64,000 nucleotides of DNA from Gari tellinella (lineage: Eukaryota; Mollusca; Bivalvia; Cardiida; Psammobiidae), in contig OV277874.1 of assembly GCA_922989275.2 (NCBI GenBank), positions 19,084,154-19,148,153 on the forward strand. Reading direction: 5' to 3'. Shown piece after piece: positions 43,983 to 56,749 of this stretch. Every line of letters begins with the position of its first letter. The stretch's first letter is position 1. The notes under the pieces are model-generated. The model saw only the letters and a program-made list of their open reading frames with translations, was not told the DNA's origin and did not search any database. A program made the translations under genes and the position numbers.

Positions 43983-44805
43983 AACAAGAGGCCCGTGCGG
44001 GCCTAAATATCGCTCACCTGGAAAAACCAACACAAGGGTCACATAACCCCTGGTATGGGATCACTTTTCTATTTTTAGCTCCTGTGACCTAGATATGCAA
44101 CGGACCGGAACCATATTTACAATATTGGTTAAGGGCTTCTACAAGTGTCATCATGCCAAATATCAAAGCTCTGACCATATTAGTTTCAGAGGTAAAGATG
44201 TTTGAAGATTTCACTACATAACTATGTAAAATTACAAACCCCAGGGCGTGGTCAATTTTTACCCCAGGGACATAATTTGAACAATCTTGATAGAGGACCT
44301 GATGACGATGCTTTGTGCCAAATATCTAAGCTCCGGGTACTGTGGTTTTAGACAAGAAGATTTTTTAAGATTTCATTGAAAAATCTATTTTTAGCTCCTG
44401 TGACCTAGATACGCAACGGACCAAAACCATATTTACAATATTGGTTAAGGGCTTCTAGAAGAATCATCATGCCAAATGTCAAAGCTCTGGCCATATTAGT
44501 TTCAGGCCAAATATCTAAGCTCAGGGTACTGTGGTTTCAGACAAGAAGATTTTTAAGATTTCATTGAAAAAATCTATTTTTAGCTCCTGTGACCTAGATA
44601 TGCAACGGACCAGAACCATATTTACAATATATATATATATAAGGATCATTCAGGCCAAGTTTGGTAAAAATCTATCCAGTAGTTTCGGAGATGTCGTTTA
44701 AAGAAATTGTAGACGAAGAACGGACGGACGGACGAACGACGACGGACGACGGAAAGAGGACGATCAAAATAGCTCACCTTGGCACTACGTGCCAGGTGAG
44801 CTAAA
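43983..44805. mobile_element. Long bivalve-type repeat with ggcccg..cgggcc / gctcacctgg ends
   Basis: Starts aaaacaagaggcccgtgcgggcc and ends ccaggtgagctaaaa. The interior has tandemly repeated roughly 170-250 bp segments (tagctcctgtgacctagatatgcaacggacc). It is inserted in a family A element: flanks agatggtagctt / aagtaaggcaaattgcg. Confidence 0.85.
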
Positions 44806-45019
44806 AAGTAAGGCAAATTGCGACTTAAGGTGCATTCTGCGTTACTTTCAACTTGCTTATAATGGGACACCCGTCTTCAAACCTAGAAACAGGCTATGGG
44901 GTAACGGGTTAAAAGGGTGGTTGTTAAATGCATTTTGAGTAAAAAGGAAGCATTTCTGCGCAACTAAATGCGTTGCCCTGCATTAGTTTATCACATTTAA
45001 ACTTCTTCGTTGAAAGATT

Positions 45020-45250
45020 CAGGGCTGCCATTTCTCCGGATTTTCCCCAAGTATTCGGATTTTTATCCTCGCAGATCGTAGCTTAAAAGAGGCTGAAAGT
45101 AAAGGAGAATGCGCCTTCAGGCGCATTCTGCTTTAATTTCAACCTTTTTAAGAAGTCATGTGTCTTCAAAACAAGAAACAGGCTAAAGGTACGATTAGTA
45201 AAATTGCGTCTGAAAAATTGAAATTTTAGGATTTTTATGATCATTTTTTA
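45020..45250. mobile_element. Family G MITE, right end shortened
   Basis: Starts cagggctgccatttctccgg; directly abuts the family E copy at 45268. Confidence 0.82.
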
Positions 45251-45267
45251 TGAAGATTAGTTATCAT

Positions 45268-45671
45268 GTACAGTGAAACCCCTCTAAACCGGACACATGT
45301 GGGGGACAACATAAATTTCCGGTTTAGAGGGGTTTCCAGATCAGAGGGGTTTTAACCCATTACCCTATGGCTTGTTTCTAGTATGGAAGATAGCTGACCA
45401 CTTAAATCAGATTAAAAGTAAAGCAGAAGGCACCTTAAGGCGCATTTTACTTTACTTTCAACCTGCTTTAAGCTATCATCTACTAGAATATAGAAGTTAT
45501 TTCTGATGATACATATTCATGAATGCATTTTCTTCAGTGTAGGAATAAATCAAAGGCGTATTTATGTTGTAATTTGTTAAAATAAAGGGTTGGAAACGGG
45601 ATCAATTTTTTTGTCTGGTTTAATGAGAATTCCGGTAATTAGAGGTTCCAGTTTGGAGGGGTTCCACTGTA
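45268..45671. mobile_element. Family E MITE with family A core
   Basis: Ends acagtgaaacccctctaaaccgg and ggaggggttccactgta; core at 45405-45475. Confidence 0.88.
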
Positions 45672-45986
45672 TAATGTTTTGAACTTAGATAATTGTATGG
45701 TTTTCAGAGAATTCTGATACACTGTACTTGCCATTTTTCTTGAAACAGTGTGCCCTCTGCTGTGGAAGACCATGTTGCCCGCGCCGTTAGGTGAGGGTTA
45801 CATGATTTTACCAGGCGTGAATAAGTACTCACGTACCCTGCGAAAACACAAACTGTATAACGATTTTATTATACTGCAAAGTTTTCACTGTTCAAATTAA
45901 TTATTTGTGACTATTTTTGAATGTGTCGTGTATTGGTTGTTTATGATGCCGTCACCTGTTTTTTATATAATCACTGTCACCTTGCT

Positions 45987-46238
45987 TTAACCCATTACCC
46001 CAAAGCCTGTTTCTAGTTTTGAAAACAGGTGACCAATTAAAGAAGGCTGAAAGTAAAGCAGAATGTGCCTTAAGGCACATTCTGCTTTACTTTTAGCCTG
46101 CTTTAAGCTATCACCTGCTAGAATCTAGTAAATATTTCTTATGGTACATTCTTGGTTGTATAAATCGGAACAATTTTCTTCACCGCAGAAATAAATAAAA
46201 GGCGAAAAAAAGATGTTATTATGGGCTAATGGGTTAAG
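45987..46238. mobile_element. Family A MITE
   Basis: Complete; core with paired change gtgccttaaggcac. Confidence 0.87.
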
Positions 46239-46686
46239 CTGTTACCTGTCTTTCATACAATCAATTATCCTCCGTTTAAATGGTCGTAATAGAGATGTTG
46301 TACTGTAGAAACATGTATGATATAAAAGAAACTTATGTTCATTTTATAGAGTTTTTCTCTGTTATAATATATTAGTACCGTACTGTAGTATGGAATTTTA
46401 AGAGAGAGAAAACAGACTGATACATATATGGTCAGACAAACAAGTGGGTGTGTATATTACAACAACAATATAATGTTATCTGTTGAATTTAATTCATATA
46501 TAGTTTCACTTTCAAGAATATGACATTTTTTAGATTTTTATGTGAAAATATTTCTATATACACAATATTAGGATATAGTACACGTAAAACACAAACTAAA
46601 ACGTTCGTTTTAAAAATCACTAAGTATAAATTTGTTAACAAATGTTGAAATATACATTTTTGTTCATATTCAATCCACATCATTAT

Positions 46687-46921
46687 GTTAACCCTTTTCA
46701 CCCCATAAACAGGCATTTGACACACTTAAAGTTTTCCTAATCACAAGGAAATAATTTATTTTATAGAGTCATAAATATGATTCATAAGTAATATTTCCTG
46801 TACCCTAGCAGATGGTAGCTTAAATCAGGCTAAAAGTAAAGCATTTTGCTTTACTTTCAACCTGCTAAAAGTGGTCACCTGTCTTCAAAACTAAAATCAA
46901 TCTATGGAGTAAAGGGGTTTA
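46687..46921. mobile_element. Family A MITE, core shortened
   Basis: Core reduced to aaagtaaagcattttgcttt. Confidence 0.82.
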
Positions 46922-47061
46922 AAAACACTAAGAACACTTGTTAACAAAGGTGAAATGTACAATTTGTTCATATTCGATAAACATAAACGATGTTAAATGT
47001 AAACATGATTTATGTTAAATGTAAACATAATTGATGTTAAATGTAAACAAACTGTTTGACC

Positions 47062-47290
47062 TTAACCCAGTTTATGCGGAATACACTTTTAGATGTACCT
47101 TTAGGCAAACAGTTTTGATCTCAGATCAGGCCCCACATTGTGGGGCCTGATCTGAGATCAAAACTGTTTGCAGCAAAGTCAATATTCTATCAGAAACTGC
47201 TAAAATCTTTTGCAAATATTTGAGTTATACCCGCTGCAGAAGACATTTTAAAATGGCCACCAAATATTACCTAGCATACAATGGGTTAAG
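47062..47290. mobile_element. Family D MITE with perfect hairpin
   Basis: Core gatctcagatcaggccccac + complement around 47110-47165 is a perfect palindrome. Confidence 0.88.
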
Positions 47291-47374
47291 ACTGTAATCC
47301 TGCAGAAATGGAAGGACATTTTCAGATATAAATATAATATATAGAATACAGCACTTTGCAGTAATACAACTTGT

Positions 47375-47643
47375 TTAACCCTTTACTACATAGTGGATAC
47401 ACCTTTTTACGTAACTAATTTATTCATTCACTGAAGGAAATAGTTCCAATTAGTTGGTCGTTATATGTATCATAAGTAATAGCTTCTATACCTACAAGCA
47501 GATTAAAGCTTAAAGCAGGTTGAAAGTAAAGCAGAATGTGCCTTAATGGGCATTCTGCTTTAATTTCAACCTGCTTTAAGTAGTGAATGGTGACCTTCTT
47601 AAAAATGTACCGAAATTCAAACAGGCTCAAAAGTAATGGGTTA
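47375..47643. mobile_element. Family A MITE
   Basis: Full element sharing its right TTAACC with the next copy. Confidence 0.85.
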
Positions 47644-47876
47644 ACCATTTACTCCATTGGCTATTGAAAGTTTTTGGAAGACAGGTGAACACTTAAAGCA
47701 GACTGAAATGTGCATTTTGCTTTACTTTCAGTTTGCTTTAAGCTACCATTTGCTAGGATAAATAACATATTTCTTATAGTGCATGTTCATAACTGCATCA
47801 AGTGGAACTATTTTTTTCAGCAGATGAATAAATTAAACGCATAATAAAAATGTGTAGCTGTGGAGAAATGGGTTAA
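47641..47876. mobile_element. Family A MITE, inverted neighbour
   Basis: Abuts the previous copy in opposite arm order (tttgg..cagg first); its core is shortened. Confidence 0.82.
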
Positions 47877-48040
47877 ATTGAACAATATTTAGATCTCAAG
47901 GACATGCTCAGTATGAGAAGAAATAAGATAATAATATTATCAACAGCTCAATACTGAAAGTAAAAGTAATGAAACAGCAGAAATTATGGTTATAGCAACA
48001 ATATCTCTATTGATTTTGTATTATTGACCCTGTCGGTTTT

Positions 48041-48290
48041 TAACCCATTACCCCATAAATACCCCTTTTTACGCCTCTAATATATCCCTCTCCTGAAGAA
48101 AACAGTTCAGATTTATACAGTTGTGAATATTTAACATTAGAAATAATTTCTTTATTCTAGCCGATGGTAGCTTAAAGCAGACTGAAAGTAAAGCAGAATG
48201 CGCCTTTAGGCGCATTCTGCTATACTTTCAACCTGCTTTAAGTGGTCAATAGTCTTCAAAACTAAAAACAGACTATGGGGTAATGGGTTA
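48041..48290. mobile_element. Family A MITE (TTAACCCATTACCCC ends, GCAGAATGCGCC hairpin), reference copy
   Basis: This 250-bp element has inverted ends taacccattaccccata / tatggggtaatgggtta, and inner arms tagcttaaagcag.ctgaaagtaaag. The near-perfect hairpin centre is gcagaatgcgcctttaggcg + cattctgc. TTAA at both ends suggests a TTAA target site. More than 30 cores of this family occur in the window. Confidence 0.9.
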
Positions 48291-48354
48291 ATGTCCAGTT
48301 TAAGTGTCTTGTTGTATGCTATGCTTCAACAAACATTTAAAAAAGTACATGTAT

Positions 48355-48425
48355 GACAAACAGTGCAGAACCTTGATCAGAGGGCTTAGAAGGGAGCCCT
48401 ATGATCTGGGTCTTCACTTTTTGCA
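48355..48425. mobile_element. Family C core
   Basis: acaaacagtgcagaaccttgatcagagggc hairpin; arms incomplete. Confidence 0.75.
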
Positions 48426-49014
48426 AAGGATATATCAATTAAATCAAAGCCCTCTGATCTAGATCGTCATAGTTTGCAAAGGATATATTAGTTAAATGGT
48501 AGTCATTTGCAACGCCTGACTGCAATATTGTACCAGTGTTTCAATTTCACGACACTATGTACCACAATATACGTATTATATACAGGTACGTTGCATCTAG
48601 AAATTGGGTACATTGCAACTGGTACATTAGGTACATGATGTCCATAAAGAAATTAAATCTCTCATTATAAAGGTTTATCTTTCACTGTCAACAAAGTTTT
48701 GTTTGAATCAATTGAAATATCTTGCATATTCAGTAAAATATCAAGATGGCACTTGGCAGTAAACATAGTAACATTATGTTTTAGTTGCCATAGAAATAGT
48801 TTATCTAATTGACATTCTAAAAAGAACTTTATTATTAAATGAACACTAACAGTCACCATGGTAACACAGCATTTTCAGTTAGTCACAAAAATAACAAAAC
48901 CATATATTTATGTAACAATATTCAGGCACCATAGTAACAATGTATCCTTAACAACCAAAGATGTAAAATTAAATTAATAGTTCACAACCACTAGGTTTAA
49001 CAATTTAACACATT

Positions 49015-49400
49015 CAACCCTAGCGACAAGTTTACTTGTCATTTACAAACAGTGTACCTGTGGTGATTACACTTGTCCTATGCAAACAGGGTCTAAACTG
49101 TTTGTCATGTTGAAAAATATGGCTAAAATCAACCCTAAAAAGTCAAAAATGGGACTAGACTTATTTTGAAATTGGAATTGTCCATTAAAAGTTTCAGGGG
49201 CGAATGAGTTATACACATTACCAGTTGACAGCGCGATACAGAGTGATGTAATTAGCTCAAGACGTTTTTGGCGGAAATGGCCGATCTGACGAGCGCCTTG
49301 GCGCGAGTCTGATCGGTTGTTTCCGCCAAAAACGTCGAGAGCTAAATGCAACACTCTGTTGCGCACTGCCAACTGGTGATGTGTTTATTATATGCCTTGA
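49015..49400. mobile_element. Two adjacent palindromic elements
   Basis: A family C-type copy (49015-49200) is followed by an inverted repeat ccagttgacagcgcgatacagagtg..cactctgttgcgcactgccaactgg, with centre aagacgtttttggcggaaat and complement. Confidence 0.8.
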
Positions 49401-49675
49401 ATACAAACCAGAAACAACTTAATAGTTGTTTAAATCATTTTATATCCAAAATTTATTAGTTATTTGAAGCAGAACAAGATTTTTTGTATGTCACAAAGAA
49501 TAACGCGGCACTCGTACTTGTACGTAAATGACGTCACGTCAAATCGAAAGCGAGGTCAGAGTAAAATACAAAGTGGCTGATACAAGGTGGCTGATACAGA
49601 CTCTTGTATTTTACTCTGCAAATACACGCGGAAACGCTCAATATCACTCGAAGGCATATAATAAAAGCCATTATT

Positions 49676-49870
49676 AGACCTTTCGCTGCTAGGCTCTAAC
49701 TAGTGACTATAGCACTAACATATGCAAACAGTTTTGATCCAGATCAGATACGGCTTAATGCCGAATCTGATCAGGATCCAAACTGTTTGACACTTATATA
49801 AATGTTGTTTGAAGTCAATCTACCTTAAATTCTAAACTTTTAAGGGCAGACGAAGCTATGGCTTAACCCT
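49676..49870. mobile_element. Family B MITE
   Basis: Core tttgatccagatcagatacg with inverse at 49725-49795; ends tattagacctttcgctgc / gcttaaccc. Confidence 0.8.
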
Positions 49871-50105
49871 TTCCTACCTGAAACCTCAAATGGACAGTTC
49901 TAGTTTTCAATTTAGTCTAGTCCATTTTTGACTTTTTAGGGTTGATTTTTACAATATAATTATGTCAAAATGACAAACAGTGTAGACCCTGATCAGGGGT
50001 CTACACTGTTTTGCATAGGACAAGTATACTCCTCACAGGTACGCTGTCTGCAAATGACACAGGGACTAGGGTTCAAAAAGTGTTAAACAGTTTATGATGT
50101 CATAA
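49864..50105. mobile_element. Family C MITE (GATCAGAGGGCTCC hairpin family)
   Basis: The core acaaacagtgtagaccctga..tcaggggtctacactgtttt is shortened here; arms tttaggttgatttttacaatataa and gcataggacaagtatactc. Confidence 0.8.
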
Positions 50106-50219
50106 TGGCAGTAAATGAGTTAAAGCAAATAAATTGTCACAACCAGTTTCATAACAAATGTCACTAACACTTGAATTTCATTTCCTCAGTTTAATATTTA
50201 GCCACTGACCCCTGAAACT

Positions 50220-50467
50220 TTAACCCTTTTTTTTAAAACTCCTTTTTACACCTTTTATTTATTCCTCCACTGGAGAAAAAAGTTCCAATTTGTACAGCCA
50301 AGAACATGTACCAGAAGACATATTTTCTATTTCCTAGCAGATAGTAGCTTAAAGCAGGCTGAAAGTAAAGCAGAATGTGCCTTAAGGCACATTCTGCTTT
50401 ACTTTCAACATGCTTTAAGTGGTCACCTGTTTTCAAAGCTAGAAATAGGCTAAGAGGTAATGGGTTA
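50220..50467. mobile_element. Family A MITE
   Basis: Complete copy with core variant gcagaatgtgccttaaggca + cattctgc, a compensated change that keeps the hairpin. Confidence 0.87.
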
Positions 50468-50539
50468 AAGGGATAATGTCAATTTCCAAATTTTACTATT
50501 TAGTTCCCCCTCCCAACACACACAAACAATATACATGTA

Positions 50540-50670
50540 TTGCAAAAATGGCAAATAGTGGAAACCCTGATCAGATGGCTTCTGTAGGAGCCCTCTAATC
50601 TGGATCTACACTGTTTGCATAATACAAGTGTACTTTTCACAGATACATTGCTTGTAAAGAGAGCATAATA
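50540..50670. mobile_element. Family C MITE, partial
   Basis: Core gaaaccctgatcagatggct with complement, then gcataatacaagtgtac. Confidence 0.78.
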
Positions 50671-50736
50671 CATACCATTTGGTGATATTTGGTTAATAGT
50701 CTTTTGTCTAGGAAACATATATAGTCCCGTTGAGGG

Positions 50737-50972
50737 TTAACCCATTACTCTCATAACCTGTTTCTAGTTTTTAAGAAAAGTGATTACTAAAATCAAGTTG
50801 AAAGTGGAGCAGAATGTGCTTTAAAGTAATTCTACTTTACTTTCAGCCTGCTAGGAAATAGAAAATATGTAATATGGTGCATTTTTTATGACTGTATAAA
50901 ATGGAACTATTTCCTAGAGTGGAGGAATAAATTAAATGCCTTAAAATGCATCTATATTGGGTACAGGGTTAA
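50737..50972. mobile_element. Family A MITE, degraded core
   Basis: Both TTAACCC / GGGTTAA ends are present; the core arms have diverged. Confidence 0.78.
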
Positions 50973-51055
50973 TAAATTTTGAACGCATAGAGAATTGGTT
51001 CTTTAGTATTGGAATGTGATTCCTGTTTGGTCCTAAACAGTAATTAACTATCTGG

Positions 51056-51297
51056 TGCCCGTTTCATAAAACCTCGTACGACAAATGTTATCGTAAGTCA
51101 GATTTTAAAATCTCAATTATTATTTATTTCTCCATCTAATCATGTCTTGTGACACCTCTTTGGAATGTTCTTGAAAAGACGATTCCAAAGAGATGTCACA
51201 ATACAGGATTAGATACAGATATCAGAAATAACATTTATTTTAAAGTTTTGACTTACAACTGTTTTTGTCGTACACAGTTTTAGAAACGGGCCCCTGG
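51056..51297. mobile_element. GGGCCCGTTTCATAAAAC MITE, second copy
   Basis: Same ends (gtgcccgtttcataaaacc / agaaacgggccc) and the same palindromic centre; diverged. Confidence 0.85.
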
Positions 51298-51388
51298 AAT
51301 GCAATTTTTTGTCTTTATAATGCTGTTTTAGAATCATAATCATAATATGCATTTCATTTTTAACACTTTCAACATTGTAGACCTGTAT

Positions 51389-51657
51389 TTAACCCATTAC
51401 CCTAAAATACGCCTTTTACACCTTCAATTTATTCCTCCCCTAAAGAAAATAGTTCCACTTTATTCAGTCATGAATACATACCATAAGAAATATTTTCTAT
51501 ATTCTAGCAGAGAGTAGCTTTGCTTCCAACCTGCTTGGGTACTGAAACTATTTCTTATGGGTACATATTCATAACTTTACAAACTGGAACTATTTTCTTC
51601 AGAGAAGAAATAAGTTGGAGGCATATAAGTTGGTGTACTCATTGGGTAATGAGTTAA
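51389..51657. mobile_element. Family A MITE, core lost
   Basis: The long arms are kept (cttcagtg..atagttcca inverted); only agagtagctttgcttccaacctgctt remains of the centre. Confidence 0.75.
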
Positions 51658-51751
51658 AACAGTTTAAAAAGTTTCAACTTTTAAATTGTGAAACTGGCAA
51701 ATTCAAAATTCTCACATTAGCTTGTAAACATGCTTTATCTGTGAATAAAAC

Positions 51752-51943
51752 AGGGCTCCAGATAAGAGAGAGTAAACTGAACAAATCCAACATTTTCTCA
51801 CTCATTTTAGCACCAAATTCTACCGTATTACCCCTCATTAGAATCGTCTCGAAGAGACAATTCTAATGAGTAGTGACACCATAGGGCTTAATGCAGAAAT
51901 GAAGATTTTAGTTTTGAGATACTCCCCTTATCTGAAGCCCTGA
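51752..51943. mobile_element. Family F MITE
   Basis: Complete copy; hairpin at 51836-51875. Confidence 0.88.
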
Positions 51944-52171
51944 TAAAATTCCACAACTTTTTCATACATTAACTTGTAAACATGATTTATCTGTGTATAA
52001 AATTCCACAACTATTTCATAAAATATACAAACTGTACACAATGTATATAAGTAACGATTCATATAAAAACACAACACCAATAAATCTGCATGAATGTGGG
52101 TTTCAGCTGCACGTTGTAAGTAACAAGTGACATAATTATAATAACTGTTGCTATTTTTTACAAGGTTTAAA

Positions 52172-52366
52172 GGCCTCCAGATAAAGGGGAGTATTTCAAA
52201 AACTAAAATCTTTATTTCTGTACTAAACTCTATGGTGTCACTACTCATTAGAATCGTCTCGAAGAGACGATTCTAATGAGAAGTGACACTATAGGATTTG
52301 GTGCTACAATGAGTGTGAAAATGTTTGAATTGTTCAATTAACTTTCCTTCTTATCTGGAGCCCTCT
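52172..52366. mobile_element. Family F MITE, opposite orientation
   Basis: Complete; begins ggcctccagataaagggg. Confidence 0.88.
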
Positions 52367-52406
52367 AACATATACTTATGTTGCTACATTTTTACAAGGT
52401 TTGGAG

Positions 52407-52610
52407 AGCTCCAGATAAGAGGGAGTAAATCTAAACAAATTCAACATTTTCTCTCATCTCAGCACCGAATCCTATGGTGTTACTACTCAATAGAATGGTC
52501 TCAAGAGAGAGGATTCGTTCAAGACCATTCAAACGAGTATCAACACCATAGGGTTTAATGCAGAAATAAAGATTTAAGGTTTGGAAATACTCCTCTTAAC
52601 CGAAGCTCTG
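52407..52610. mobile_element. Family F MITE
   Basis: Only about 40 bp after the previous one; both are bordered by acatttttacaaggttt, suggesting insertion into a duplicated flank. Confidence 0.85.
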
Positions 52611-52611
52611 T

Positions 52612-52868
52612 GTTAGGTCCCATCAACTCATTTACCTCTCAGACTTCCAACAGACAATTCCACGTTAAGTCCATTTCTGACTATTCCTAATTGATTTGTA
52701 CAATATATTTCACAATGACAAACAGTGCAGACCCTGGTCAGAGGGCTCTTAAGGAGCCCTCTGATCAGGGTTTATACTGTTTGCATAGGACAAGTGTGAT
52801 CCTCTTAGGTACACTGATTGTGAAATACGAGTGTGCTTATCGCTTAGGTTGAATGGGCTAAACAACAA
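52612..52868. mobile_element. Family C MITE
   Basis: Core gcagaccctggtcagagggc + complement at 52720-52795. Confidence 0.82.
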
Positions 52869-53521
52869 GAGACGCATACTTAATGTTGCTAGTTTATTAA
52901 AGGTTTGAGTTCCTTTAATTAAACAATGCTATGACATATACTCGAACCTGGATATTATTTTGGGCAAATCTAACATTAAATTTAGAGTGTTCGAAATAAA
53001 AAAAGAGAGAGTTACTGATCAGTACAAATGGCAGTGGATAAAACTTCTGTGAAGAGAATACTTAATGGAGAAAAGACAGTTATCTAAATCTTCGGCCTTC
53101 CTGGCCAAAAATATATAAATCTGTATTTGACCCTATTATGTGTTCTACTCATTGCAGATAAAGCACAAACCAAAAGCAGATATCCCAATCGAAATAAGGG
53201 TGATATCCAAACCAAATAGTGAAGAAGACGTTCCCGTTTAAATGCAAATACAATGCAATAAAATGGAGAAAATAATCCATTTTCGACATTCCTCACGACT
53301 TATTTTAATGTAAGTGGCAAACAGTTTGGAGCCTGATCAGATGCTCGGGTAACCGGGCGTCTGAACAGGCTCCAATGTGTTTCAAAGGCTAATAACAGTT
53401 TAAGCGTAACCGTGTTTATTTAGAAAGAATAACATCTTCTCCTCTGTGCATAATCTTGGCAAGTCAATCGTAATGAGTAGCTGTTACATAGAGTCTGATT
53501 GATATATATTGATTGTATTGT

Positions 53522-53734
53522 TTAATCCATTAACCCTATAGCCTATTTCGAGTAATGAATATAGGTGACCACTTAAAGCAGGTTGAAAGTAAAGCAGAAT
53601 GCACCTCAAGGTGCATTCTGCTTTACTTTCAGCCTGCTTTAAGCTACAATTTGCTAGGATATAGAAAATAAATATGTAAGTGGTCATCTGTCTTCAAAAC
53701 TAGGAACAGACTATTATGGGGCAATAGGTTAAAG
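53522..53734. mobile_element. Family A MITE
   Basis: Core gcagaatgcacctcaaggtg + cattctgc; right arm shortened. Confidence 0.82.
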
Positions 53735-53989
53735 GTCTGCCTTTCTTCTCGCGACATGATTATGATTAATATGTAACAATGAATGGAAAAAACAGGGTAC
53801 CAGATAATGATTAATATGTTACCAATGAATGGAAAAAACAGGGTACCAGATAAGAGGGAGTAAACTGTATTATGTTTGTAAATGGATACCTTGTTTGTCG
53901 CAATAGAAGCTCATGAGCCTATGTTGATTGTTTATCATATGAGATGTTAAAGAAAGCTTGCCTTAACGTTTACCTTAACTTAACAAATT

Positions 53990-54236
53990 AACACTTTGAA
54001 CCCTAGTCCCGCATAAATGCGTCCTTTTCAAAAAGTTCACATGTGAATAGTACTCTTGTCCTATGCAAACAGTGAAGACCCAGATCAGAGGGCTCCGAAA
54101 GGAGCCCTCTGATCAGGGTCTTCACTGTTTGTCATAATACCAAACATTGACAAAAACAACCCTTAAAAGTCAGAAATTGACTAGACTAAAATGGAAACTG
54201 GAATTGTCCATTTAAAGTTTCAGGGAGGAAAGAGTT
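53990..54236. mobile_element. Family C MITE
   Basis: Core gaagacccagatcagagggctcc + complement at 54068-54135; reversed orientation relative to 52612. Confidence 0.84.
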
Positions 54237-54239
54237 AAA

Positions 54240-54393
54240 CATTTTCTTTCTCACATCAGCACCAAATCCTTTGGTGTAACTACTCCTTAGAATCGTCTTG
54301 AAGAGACGATTCTAATGAGTAGTCACACTATAGGTTTTAATTCGGAAATAAAGATTTCGGTTTTTGAAATATTCCCCTTATCTGGAGCCCTGA
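54240..54393. mobile_element. Family F MITE, left end missing
   Basis: Begins within the acattttctttctcac arm. Confidence 0.82.
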
Positions 54394-54484
54394 TAAATTT
54401 CAAACTATATGATGTTTCTAAGAATAGGTACTGGCAATAAAATATTTTGAAACACTTTCCAAGACAGCCAAAAATGTGTCATCT

Positions 54485-54605
54485 ACAGTCGAAACTCAAT
54501 AATTCAAAGTTGCTTCAGTCCGAACATACCCATATTTCAAAGTTAAAACGTGGATAAGCCACATTTCAACTTTGAAATAGGGGCATGTTTGACTAAGCGA
54601 GATCG
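54485..54605. repeat. Family I element, short copy
   Basis: cagtcgaaactcaataattc..acatacccatatttcaaagttaaaacgtgg..ccacatttcaactttgaaatagg is an inverted repeat of the same family. Confidence 0.75.
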
Positions 54606-55369
54606 ATCTATCGAAAATAAAGATATGAAATACAGATAAAGTTGATTTAATTGAGATTTTAAGTATCGAGATTTGACCCTTTGTGTTTAAATCCATTTTT
54701 GTGGGTATGTGGGATAATTTGTACTTATACCCGTCTTCTATAAGAGTCATGAATACACACTCAAAAATTTAATATCTGTATAACTGGACTTGGAAAAAAA
54801 AACAATACAACATATTTGTTCATCTCACAGATCTCAATGGCTTTATGCACTGACAGATTGTAATGATTTTATGAACAGAGTAAAAAAAAGATGTTGAAAT
54901 ACAAAAATTAGAATGGTTTTATGCTGAATATAAAAATCAATAAAATGTAATAATCTCCTTTCTTTAACAGTTTGCGGAAGACAAGAACGTTTTAATGGAA
55001 TTTGTTGATAAAATGTAAGATTGACTCAAGATAACAGTGAACAACTCAAACAATTCATACATATCGATTTTTCATGAATCTGAGCAATATTTTTTTACTT
55101 GTGTAATTTTCCAATACCTCCGAAAATTGCACATGTAAAAATAATATTACTCAGTCATGAAAAACTCATCAAAATGTTCAATCATGAGCTTGGAAACAGC
55201 CTATTTAATTGAATTCAATCATTGTCTCATGAACTCTGTATGGAGTAATCGGTTAAACTGGCCCGTGACTTTTATCATAAATGTGTAAAACTCACATAAA
55301 TAAAGAAATAACAGAATAACAAGCACAATTTGTCTCATAATTAGGTAACTCAACTCAACTCAAATCCAA
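54606..55369. other. Intergenic AT-rich DNA
   Basis: Only an inverted pair gaaaattacacaagtaaaaa / ttttacatgtgcaattttc around 55080-55150. Confidence 0.5.
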
Positions 55370-55605
55370 TAAACTCATTCACCCCTGAAATGTTTAAAGG
55401 ATAAACCCAATTTATAATTTAAGTCAAGTCCATTTTTGACTATGACGATTGATTTTAACAATCTAAATTGCAAAATGACAAACAGTGCAGACCCTGATCA
55501 GAGGGCTCCGGCAAGGGCCCTCTGATCAGGGTCTGCACTGTTTGCATGAGACAAGTGTACTCTTCACAGATACACTGACAAGTATACTAATCGCTAAGGT
55601 TACTG
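55370..55605. mobile_element. Family C MITE
   Basis: Core gcagaccctgatcagagggc + complement at 55480-55550. Confidence 0.84.
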
Positions 55606-56344
55606 TTTCAATCATACATAAAAAATGACAATAATGTGTTTTCTGCCTTGAATTAGCAACTTAACTGCTGAGATTCAAACAGGCCACAAATTCAATAAAT
55701 CTGTCTTTCAAAAACGTTTGATACGGTCCCTGTTGCTATGTCCTTCAAAAACATTAGAGGTTCATGTTTCTATATAATCCATCAATCTTATGCATACATT
55801 AAAGCTTAAGATGGTCCATGAAAACATGTCTTTCGGAGACTTTCCCCATTACATGTGTATAAGTTTTATATGGTCCGCTAAGCTCAGTTCCTAATAAAAA
55901 CTTTGAGATGGTCCCTATTGCTTTGTTCCCACCAAAGATTTGAAATCACCCCTGAAGTTGTGCTCCTCTTCATACTTTTGAGGTTGTCCCTGAAGTTCTG
56001 TAAATGGAGTTTCAAAGATGGCCCCTGACACTCTGTCAAAGTTTTAAGACGGGTCCTGTAGCTCTGTCCTTACTTTCAATAACTGTTTTAAGTGTTCAAA
56101 AGTTTTGATGCTGTTCTGTAGTTCTATCGCTCTTTAAGCTTTTGAGACGGTCCCTGATCGGATGTGGAGATTTTCCAGAGTTCTCTCCCCTATTCACCTT
56201 GGCTACCACAAGCAGTAGCCATAACAACTCAACAAACAATAATGGTACTCACAGGTTCTGTAACTTATCAATCAAAACATTTCACTATGCACCGTTTGAT
56301 CACTCATGACAAATGTACTTCTCCATACATCTATTAGACACTTT
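55606..56344. other. Intergenic or distal TJP1 3' UTR
   Basis: Loosely repeated 'ttttgag.tggtccctg..gctctgtcc' phrases (about 50 bp, 55720-56165) look like a very degenerate tandem repeat. Confidence 0.45.
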
Positions 56345-56480
56345 GTATACAAGTTACTTCCCTTGGCATATAACAAACAAAATATCTCCCATGGCATATA
56401 ACAAGTTATCTCACTTGGTGTATAACAAGTTATCTCCCTTGTATCTCCCTTGGCATATAACAAATTATTTCCCTTGGTAT
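56345..56480 (-). repeat. Second block of the 24-bp repeat
   Basis: Four to five units of the same cttggcatataacaa(g)ttatctccc motif are separated from the main block by a family C MITE and about 120 bp. Confidence 0.8.
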
Positions 56481-56554
56481 ATGACTCTTCCATTTCCTTT
56501 AAAATGACCAGATTTCATAGACTCTTGGGCAGTTTGACACCAGATAATAGTTTA

Positions 56555-56635
56555 TGCATAACAAACAGTGAAGACCCTGATCAGAGGGTTCCTGGTGGAG
56601 CCCTCTGATCTGGGTTTACACAGTTTGCAAATAAA
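56555..56635. mobile_element. Family C core in TJP1 3' UTR
   Basis: acaaacagtgaagaccctga..gatctgggtttacacagtttgc; splits the two blocks of the 24-bp repeat. Confidence 0.78.
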
Positions 56636-56749
56636 GTTATACAGTAGGATATACAAATTGTATACTTTGTATCTGCACAGTAAATATTAACACGGTATAC
56701 AAACATCCATATACTGTTTGGTTCTGCAGGAATGTGTAACAAGTTATCT